Shown one piece after another: positions 13,783-18,187 of a DNA stretch of 18,187 nt; position 1 is the stretch's first letter, and each line of letters starts with the position of its first letter. Origin of the DNA: Nitrospirota bacterium (GTDB lineage: Bacteria > Nitrospirota > Nitrospiria > Nitrospirales > UBA8639); assembly GCA_003228495.1 (NCBI GenBank), contig QIDY01000222.1, positions 1 to 18,187 on the forward strand, read 5' to 3'. The translations under genes and the position numbers were made by a program. The notes under the pieces were generated by a model. It was not told the DNA's origin, did no database searches, and was given only the letters and a program-made list of their open reading frames with translations.

Positions 13783-14889
13783 ATGGTGATTGGCGTTCCA
13801 AAAGAAATCAAAGACCAAGAATTTCGAGTAGCGCTCACACCTCATGGAGTGAAAGAATTATGTGGGCGCGGGCATCGTGTGCTTGTTCAACAAGGAGCCG
13901 GAGAGGGGAGTGGGTTTGAGGATCAAGTTTATCGCCGGTCTGGGGCTATTCTCATGCCAACGGCTCAAGAGATTTTTGGTGAAGTGCAATTGATTCTGAA
14001 GGTGAAGGAACCACAACCGGAGGAATGGCTCTTGTTGCGAAGCGATCATGTGTTGTTTACGTATCTACATTTAGCAGCTTCGAAAGTTTTGACAGAAAAC
14101 CTTTTGAATAGTGGGTGTACCGCGATTGCCTATGAAACAACAGAAGACAACAGGGGACAATTTCCGCTCTTGCGTCCGATGAGTGAAATTGCCGGTCGAA
14201 TGTCGGTGCAAATTGGCGCACATTTTTTGGAAAAACTCCAAGGTGGATCCGGGACATTGTTAGGAGGCGTCCCAGGTGTTCCCCCAGGTGAAGTGGTGGT
14301 GCTTGGTTCCGGGGTCGTGGGTTCTTCGGCGGTCACCATTGCGGTTGGTATGGGAGCGAAGGTGACCGTTTTGAGCGTGGATCTTGGGCAGTTGCGAACC
14401 CTGGAGGTGTTTTATCAAAACCGTATTGTGACGATCGCTTCCAGCCAGACCATGATTCAGGAGTATGTGAGGCATGCGGATCTTGTCATAGGGGCCGTCT
14501 ACTTACCTGCGGCTCGAACCCCTCGGGTCATGACCCGAGAGATGGTCTCGGACATGAAACCAGGATCGGTCATCGTCGATGTCTCTGTTGACCAAGGTGG
14601 TTGTGCAGAGACCACGCGTCCCACAACCCACACGGATCCCATCGTGGTCGTGGATGGGGTGCTTCATTACGGAGTGTCTAATATTCCCGGCATTGTGCCG
14701 TATACCTCGACTTTTGCCTTGACCAACGCCACGCTTCCTTTTATAGTCCAGCTGGTTGAACAAGGCCTGGAGGAAGCTATAAAAGTTAATGAGGGCTTGC
14801 GCAAAGGCGTCAGTCTCTTTAAGGGCCAACTGACCTGCCAAGCCGTTGGGGATGCTCATGGCTTGGCGGTAACGCCTCTGGGTATCTAA
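13783..14889 (+). CDS. ald: Alanine dehydrogenase
   Basis: NAD-dependent enzyme interconverting L-alanine and pyruvate plus ammonia, also able to use glyoxylate in some bacteria. At 368 residues it has the family length. VPKEIKDQEFRVALTP carries Arg15, LKVKEPQPEE carries Lys75, FTYLHLA carries His96 and VDVSVDQGGC carries Asp270. These are the substrate and catalytic residues at the numbering of the M. tuberculosis enzyme. The NAD-binding loop is GSGVVG at 175-180. GGAGG about seven bases before ATG 13783 gives a strong start, and an extended -10 lies at 13720-13728. It is divergent from the [2Fe-2S] ferredoxin gene. tRNA-Pro begins 20 bases after its stop, so the tRNA may be transcribed with it. 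It contains a perfect 18-bp palindrome (14522-14539). Confidence 0.97.
   Translation: MVIGVPKEIKDQEFRVALTPHGVKELCGRGHRVLVQQGAGEGSGFEDQVYRRSGAILMPTAQEIFGEVQLILKVKEPQPEEWLLLRSDHVLFTYLHLAASKVLTENLLNSGCTAIAYETTEDNRGQFPLLRPMSEIAGRMSVQIGAHFLEKLQGGSGTLLGGVPGVPPGEVVVLGSGVVGSSAVTIAVGMGAKVTVLSVDLGQLRTLEVFYQNRIVTIASSQTMIQEYVRHADLVIGAVYLPAARTPRVMTREMVSDMKPGSVIVDVSVDQGGCAETTRPTTHTDPIVVVDGVLHYGVSNIPGIVPYTSTFALTNATLPFIVQLVEQGLEEAIKVNEGLRKGVSLFKGQLTCQAVGDAHGLAVTPLGI
14522..14539. repeat. Perfect 18-bp palindrome inside ald
   Basis: CTCGGGTCATGACCCGAG reads identically on both strands and lies within the codons for PRVMTREM. Restriction-type or regulator binding, or chance, are all possible. Confidence 0.6.
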
Positions 14890-14909
14890 GAGAAAAGGTC
14901 GGTAGTGAT

Positions 14910-14987
<78 letters not shown>

Positions 14988-15057
14988 TTCAGCTTCCCAC
15001 TGTATTGTTGCTCTTCTCCCTAGTTTTTCATTTCTTTCAGTCGATAACATAATTGAA

Positions 15058-15708
15058 ATGAGTGGATTCGGACTCATCGTTAGTATCGTAAGTCTAGTTG
15101 TCGCCACGGTGGCATTGTGGATGGCCCGGCGATTGCGACAGGAGCTTTCTGGTATCAAGCGGGAGCGATATTATCTGGAACAAAAAGTTAGATTGCTTTC
15201 TCTGCAAATTGAATCATCTGTTGAACCGTTGCGCATCCAGACGTCGCTTTTGTCGCAAGGAAAACCAGTGGCCGATCACTTGATCCGCACGGGTCGATTG
15301 TATCATTCGATTTCTGCCAAAGAGGCCGAAGAATTTTTGACCGTTGATTCACGAGCTGATCGAGTCTTGTGGCTGGACGTGCGCACGAGTGCGGAGTTTT
15401 CCAAGCGGCATATTCCTGGGGCGAAAGTTATTCCCGTGGAAGATTTAGAAATGCGTTACCACACGGAAATTCCGCTGACGGTTGAAAAAATAATGGTGTA
15501 TTGTGCTGGTGGTGATCGAAGCCGGTTAGCCTGTGATTTTTTAAGCCGACATGATTTTGGCAATGTGTATCATATGAAGGATGGGTTGCAAGCCTGGTCT
15601 GGCCCGGTGGAAGGAGATGATGCTGGGGGATTGATCCAAATAGGTTCCAAGTCTAAGCTTCCATCTCGATTGAGTGCTACCACGTCAACATCCGCTCATT
15701 CATCATGA
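15058..15708 (+). CDS. Membrane-anchored rhodanese-domain protein
   Basis: A 216-residue protein with an N-terminal transmembrane helix (residues about 4-22), a short charged, helical, possibly coiled-coil stretch (25-55), and a rhodanese domain at about 82-185. RVLWLDVRTSAEFSKRHIPGA is the family's first signature. The active-site loop is CAGGDRS with catalytic Cys149 and Arg154, so persulfide transfer is possible. The C-terminal 30 residues are Ser/Thr-rich and probably disordered. Orientation is likely N-out/C-in given the RRLRQ after the helix, placing the domain in the cytoplasm, but this is inference. The Shine-Dalgarno before ATG 15058 is poor. It is followed after 19 bases by another gene on the same strand. 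The sulfur donor and acceptor are unknown. Confidence 0.86.
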   Translation: MSGFGLIVSIVSLVVATVALWMARRLRQELSGIKRERYYLEQKVRLLSLQIESSVEPLRIQTSLLSQGKPVADHLIRTGRLYHSISAKEAEEFLTVDSRADRVLWLDVRTSAEFSKRHIPGAKVIPVEDLEMRYHTEIPLTVEKIMVYCAGGDRSRLACDFLSRHDFGNVYHMKDGLQAWSGPVEGDDAGGLIQIGSKSKLPSRLSATTSTSAHSS

Positions 15709-15727
15709 CAGGAGAGAGTCAAGAATA

Positions 15728-16138
15728 ATGTCCAAGGATTTAATGACTTTGAATGTGATGGGCCCCTATCGGGAACCCCAAGAGCCGGCTTTTTCTTATG
15801 ATTATTCTGTGCAACGACCAGATTGGGCGACGCCACAAGGCGTGAGAATCAAGGTGTCCATTGAACACGAGTTGGATTACCTGAAAAACACGATTCTGAA
15901 ATTTTCTGGAGGATCGGTTGGGCAACAAATCCGCTGTAACCAATTACTTGTTCGAGCGATCGCCGATCAGAAATTAAAAATTGTCGATGCAGACGGGCAG
16001 TTAGCTGAACGCTTGGATGTCATGATTGGACCATTTACCAGAGATACTTTCGGGCATCTTTTTGGATTGCTGGATCAATGGATGCAAGCTGAGAAAGACA
16101 CGTTACGGCAATCGATTACCGACCAAATTGGGATTTAA
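15728..16138 (+). CDS. Small conserved-looking protein of unknown function
   Basis: I do not recognise this 136-residue protein. It is soluble, with no cysteine motif except a lone Cys and no signal peptide. The middle (IEHELDYLKNTILKFSGGSVGQQIRCN) and C-terminus look helical. ATG 15728 is chosen because AGGAGAG at 15710-15716 precedes it; an upstream in-frame start near 15674 would overlap the rhodanese gene. It lies 19 bases after that gene, so the two are probably co-transcribed. Its TAA stop (16136-16138) coincides with the left end of a MITE-like element. Without the element the codon would read TAG, so the protein end is unaffected. Confidence 0.75.
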   Translation: MSKDLMTLNVMGPYREPQEPAFSYDYSVQRPDWATPQGVRIKVSIEHELDYLKNTILKFSGGSVGQQIRCNQLLVRAIADQKLKIVDADGQLAERLDVMIGPFTRDTFGHLFGLLDQWMQAEKDTLRQSITDQIGI

Positions 16139-16343
16139 GGGCTCGCGAAACAATGCCTTCCCATTTTCGCATCCTATTTTCAGACCAGCTTGAGCCGATC
16201 TTCACTCGCACAATCCTCAACGTTGGCCATGCGACGCCTCCGGTCGTGCTCCCTCAGATCGATCCAACCTGACATAAATCTTGGCGCGATTAGCTTGGAT
16301 CATCCCGCAGGGTGAACCCTTGGTATTGTTTCGCGAGCCCTTA
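16136..16343. mobile_element. 208-bp MITE-like element with 22-bp terminal inverted repeats
   Basis: TAAGGGCTCGCGAAACAATGCC at 16136-16157 equals the reverse complement of 16322-16343 except for one base (21 of 22). Both ends carry a TA outside AGGGCTCGCG, the pattern left by IS630/Tc1-mariner transposons that duplicate a TA target. The 164-bp interior has no ORF and includes small dyads such as AGGG-TGAA-CCCT (16309-16320). It is too short for a transposase, so it would be a non-autonomous element moved in trans. No second copy lies in this window. It separates two convergent gene groups. Confidence 0.75.
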
Positions 16344-16423
16344 GTCAACGTACGAAACATAATCCATGATAATATGTCTTTATTGAAGCGGTCTTCTTGC
16401 CTTCACCATCCCTAATTACATTT

Positions 16424-17050
16424 TCAGAATACTGGCTGGTAACGTTTGGAATACACGCCGGTCGCGTCTTCTCCGAATCCTAGAGAGGCATGTTCGGGTT
16501 TCGTTTTGTTGTGCAAATTAATGGCGTAATGCCCACGAACGTTCTCCATGGCGACTTCATAAGGAATCGAGCTTGGGTAAAATTCGCCTGGAGCATGGGC
16601 TCCACGGCTTAAGGCTTTTGCCGATTCCGGCTCTGCATACTGTTTTTCCGAAAAAATATAAATATCTGCGATAGCAAATGCTCCCAGTTTATCCTTTGGC
16701 GTGGTGGCGGGGAGGAGCCCTTCGAGCGCGTCATTAAGGCGTGCTTTTTGAAATGATTGAAGAAGCGCGATCACCTGGCTATCAGTGGTAGCCTGAGGCA
16801 CCAAAAGGGTGATGGAATTTATGCCAGCCACTTTTCCGGTAACGGTAAAGCTGGGCACCAGATCACTTGACATGAGACCGGGTAATGGCGCTGTTGTGTT
16901 GGGTGAAGCGCCTGGTCCATGTGGTGGGCTATCTTTGGATTTGGGGATAATTAATGTGACGAATAGCCATAGTCCAAAGATGACGCCAAAAACCACAAAT
17001 AGCGGGTGTACTCCGACCCGGCGACCTTCTGTTGGTTCTTCGTCACTCAT
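16424..17050 (-). CDS. Single-pass membrane protein of unknown function
   Basis: A 208-residue protein of no family I recognise. An N-terminal cytoplasmic stretch (MSDEEPTEGRR) is followed by one transmembrane helix at about residues 16-35 (FVVFGVIFGLWLFVTLII), a Pro/Ser-rich linker (38-65), and a soluble domain that is probably periplasmic. That domain contains SFTVTGKVAGINSITLLVPQATTDSQVIALLQSFQ-like alternating strands and helices and a C-terminal GFGEDATGVYSKRYQPVF. Its ATG overlaps the mazG stop in ATGA, indicating translational coupling to mazG. No cysteine is present. No terminator with a T-run was found in the 80 bases after its stop, where the MITE-like element ends. The function is not inferable from the sequence. 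Confidence 0.78.
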   Translation of the reverse strand: MSDEEPTEGRRVGVHPLFVVFGVIFGLWLFVTLIIPKSKDSPPHGPGASPNTTAPLPGLMSSDLVPSFTVTGKVAGINSITLLVPQATTDSQVIALLQSFQKARLNDALEGLLPATTPKDKLGAFAIADIYIFSEKQYAEPESAKALSRGAHAPGEFYPSSIPYEVAMENVRGHYAINLHNKTKPEHASLGFGEDATGVYSKRYQPVF

Positions 17051-17967
17051 GGCAGGGGTTCGTTAGAAGTCTCGGTCCGATGAGATGAGTTGGTTTCCTG
17101 ACGTTTGGCTGCTTCCCACCAATGCTCAAGCTTTTCCGGCGGATAATCCTTGAGGTTTTGTCCATGCCGGGTCGCTTCTGATTCGACATAGTGAAAGCGC
17201 ATGATGAATTTGTTGGTGGCTTTTCGGAGTGCTTCTTCCGGATTGATATGGAGAAACCGGGAGACATTAACTAGGGAAAATAAGACATCCCCGAACTCGG
17301 CTTCAATATCGGAATGTACTGGATTTGTCGTCAGCGAATCCTGTGAATCATCTGATGGATTGGATATATTCGTCGTGGCCGCATAGAGTTCATCAAGTTC
17401 TTCTTTGAATTTTTGAAGAACGGGCTCAATGGTATCCCAATCAAAGCCAACACGTGAAGCTCGTTTTTGAACTTGAAGGGCGCGCTGGAGGGCTGGAGAT
17501 GTTTTGGGGACAGTGCCCAACACGGAAGGTGCTGCTTGATTGTGTCCTTTTTCTTGTTGTTTCAGTTGTTCCCATTGGCGTAACACCTCACCAGAGGTCG
17601 TAGGAGAATGATTGTCTTGTTTTTGAAACACATGAGGGTGGCGACGAATGAGTTTATCCCCTAAGTTTTTCTTGACATCCTGATAGGAAAATTGGCCTTG
17701 CTCTGAAGCGATTTGACTGTGAAAAAGGATCTGGAGTAAGAGATCGCCTAATTCTTCTTTTAACGCTGATGGATCTTTGGCATCAATGGCTTCGAGGACT
17801 TCATAGACTTCTTCCAGGAGATAGGGTTTCAAGGATTCGGTCGTTTGTTCTCGGTCCCACGGGCAGCCATCCGGTCCACGCAGGGTCGCCATGATGTCGA
17901 CGACATTGGATAAGGAGCTTCCGTCCTGAGGAGTGGACGAAGAGGGGTTGAGAGGGGGTGTTTTCAT
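17047..17967 (-). CDS. mazG: Nucleoside triphosphate pyrophosphohydrolase MazG
   Basis: Hydrolyses (d)NTPs to monophosphates and pyrophosphate, cleansing the nucleotide pool. At 306 residues it is the two-domain form. The N-domain has LRGPDGCPWDREQT and the metal-binding set Glu52, Glu53, Glu56, Glu72 and Asp75 (LLEEVYEVLEAI, EELGDLL). The C-domain repeats it with Glu189, Glu190, Glu193, Glu224 and Asp227 (KFKEELDEL, EAEFGDVLFSLVNVSRFL). A Ser/Asp/Thr-rich insert (198-220) separates the two halves of the C-domain motif and the C-terminus is polar. Its length is somewhat above E. coli MazG (about 263). A TATAAT -10 lies at 18014-18009. The Shine-Dalgarno is not evident. It overlaps the downstream membrane-protein gene by four bases. 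Confidence 0.94.
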   Translation of the reverse strand: MKTPPLNPSSSTPQDGSSLSNVVDIMATLRGPDGCPWDREQTTESLKPYLLEEVYEVLEAIDAKDPSALKEELGDLLLQILFHSQIASEQGQFSYQDVKKNLGDKLIRRHPHVFQKQDNHSPTTSGEVLRQWEQLKQQEKGHNQAAPSVLGTVPKTSPALQRALQVQKRASRVGFDWDTIEPVLQKFKEELDELYAATTNISNPSDDSQDSLTTNPVHSDIEAEFGDVLFSLVNVSRFLHINPEEALRKATNKFIMRFHYVESEATRHGQNLKDYPPEKLEHWWEAAKRQETNSSHRTETSNEPLP

Positions 17968-18008
17968 GGCAGAGATGATTTGAATAAATTCGGGCTCAAT
18001 GCCAGACT

Positions 18009-18037
18009 ATTATACTGGTTTCCTCCTCTCTTGTAAT
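18009..18037 (-). promoter_or_regulatory. Probable promoter of mazG
   Basis: On the minus strand a perfect TATAAT lies at 18014-18009, with ATTACA (4 of 6 to TTGACA) at 18037-18032, spaced 17 bases. Transcription would start near 18002, about 35 bases before the mazG ATG. Confidence 0.55.
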
Positions 18038-18047
18038 CTCTGAATTC

Positions 18048-18075
18048 TTGATAGCACCCCTCCGATAATGATACT
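18048..18075 (+). promoter_or_regulatory. Possible promoter of the right-edge gene
   Basis: TTGATA (18048-18053) and GATACT (18070-18075) are spaced 16 bases. The start point near 18082 would leave a leader of about 20 bases before ATG 18102. The -10 match is modest. Confidence 0.4.
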
Positions 18076-18101
18076 GTTTTTCACCACAAGGAGGTTGAAT
18101 G

Positions 18102-18187
18102 ATGAGTGAAGAAGAACAAGGATTTGTCATTCGGGATAAACGGGGACGTTCGGCCTCTGAAGAATCTGCAACTCCGACGCCTGAATC
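18102..18187 (+). CDS. 5' end of a gene running off the window (DUF1844-like start)
   Basis: Only the first 28 codons are visible, beginning MSEEEQGFVIRDKRGRSASE and acidic/Pro-rich afterwards. AAGGAGG at 18088-18094 is seven bases before ATG 18102, a strong Shine-Dalgarno; an ATG at 18099 in the same frame is four bases from it. The opening resembles DUF1844 proteins, which start with an E-E-G-F-x-V-x-D-K/R-R segment, but that comparison is from memory over a few residues. It is divergent from mazG. No function can be given. Confidence 0.55.
   Translation, partial: MSEEEQGFVIRDKRGRSASEESATPTPE

Overview
The window looks like ordinary chromosome of a moderate-GC, Gram-negative, non-enteric bacterium: there is a lipoprotein signal, an inner-membrane HtpX, a squalene/phytoene synthase, a cupredoxin and small Fe-S ferredoxins. 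The gene set and a palindromic intergenic element of the form GTTGAAAAAATCCGCCAGC...GCTGG.GGGACTTTTTTGAC remind me of Nitrospira-type genomes. That placement is from memory and is not proven by the sequence.

Layout. At 222-2297 a promoter drives ndk and a tightly linked lipoprotein with TPR-like repeats and a PgaB/GHL-like glycoside-hydrolase domain, followed by a 186-bp inverted-repeat element. At 2711-6359 gcvH and lpd overlap (TAATG), then come a membrane-anchored ComEA-like helix-hairpin-helix protein, a hairpin repeat and tyrS. At 6387-7500 a well-formed promoter serves tRNA-Gly(CCC). Directly behind this tRNA lies a decayed tyrosine recombinase on the minus strand, broken by in-frame stops, frameshifts and a 19-bp tandem duplication. 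I read it as the relic of an integrative element. At 7504-9491 are a secreted seven-blade LVIVD propeller fused to FG-GAP repeats, a second copy of the hairpin repeat and a small STAS-domain protein. At 9817-13600 htpX (minus) is divergent from a cupredoxin/squalene-synthase-family pair (plus). That pair converges, 1 bp apart, with a minus-strand set: a [2Fe-2S] ferredoxin, an unknown protein and a dicluster ferredoxin lacking one canonical Cys. At 13720-16138 are alanine dehydrogenase, tRNA-Pro(CGG), a membrane-anchored rhodanese and a small unknown protein. At 16136-16343 there is a 208-bp MITE-like element with 22-bp terminal inverted repeats (21/22 matched) that appears to have inserted at a TA inside the stop codon of the preceding gene. 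At 16424-18187 mazG and a membrane protein overlap on the minus strand, and the start of a plus-strand gene runs off the end.

Most genes are housekeeping: nucleotide pools (ndk, mazG), translation (tyrS, two tRNAs), lipoyl/one-carbon metabolism (gcvH, lpd), alanine catabolism and membrane quality control. The less ordinary material is the fossil integrase at the tRNA, the MITE-like element in a stop codon, the repeated hairpin with paired substitutions in its stem, and the small redox cluster facing the squalene synthase. No CRISPR array, intact transposase, prophage or defence system was seen.
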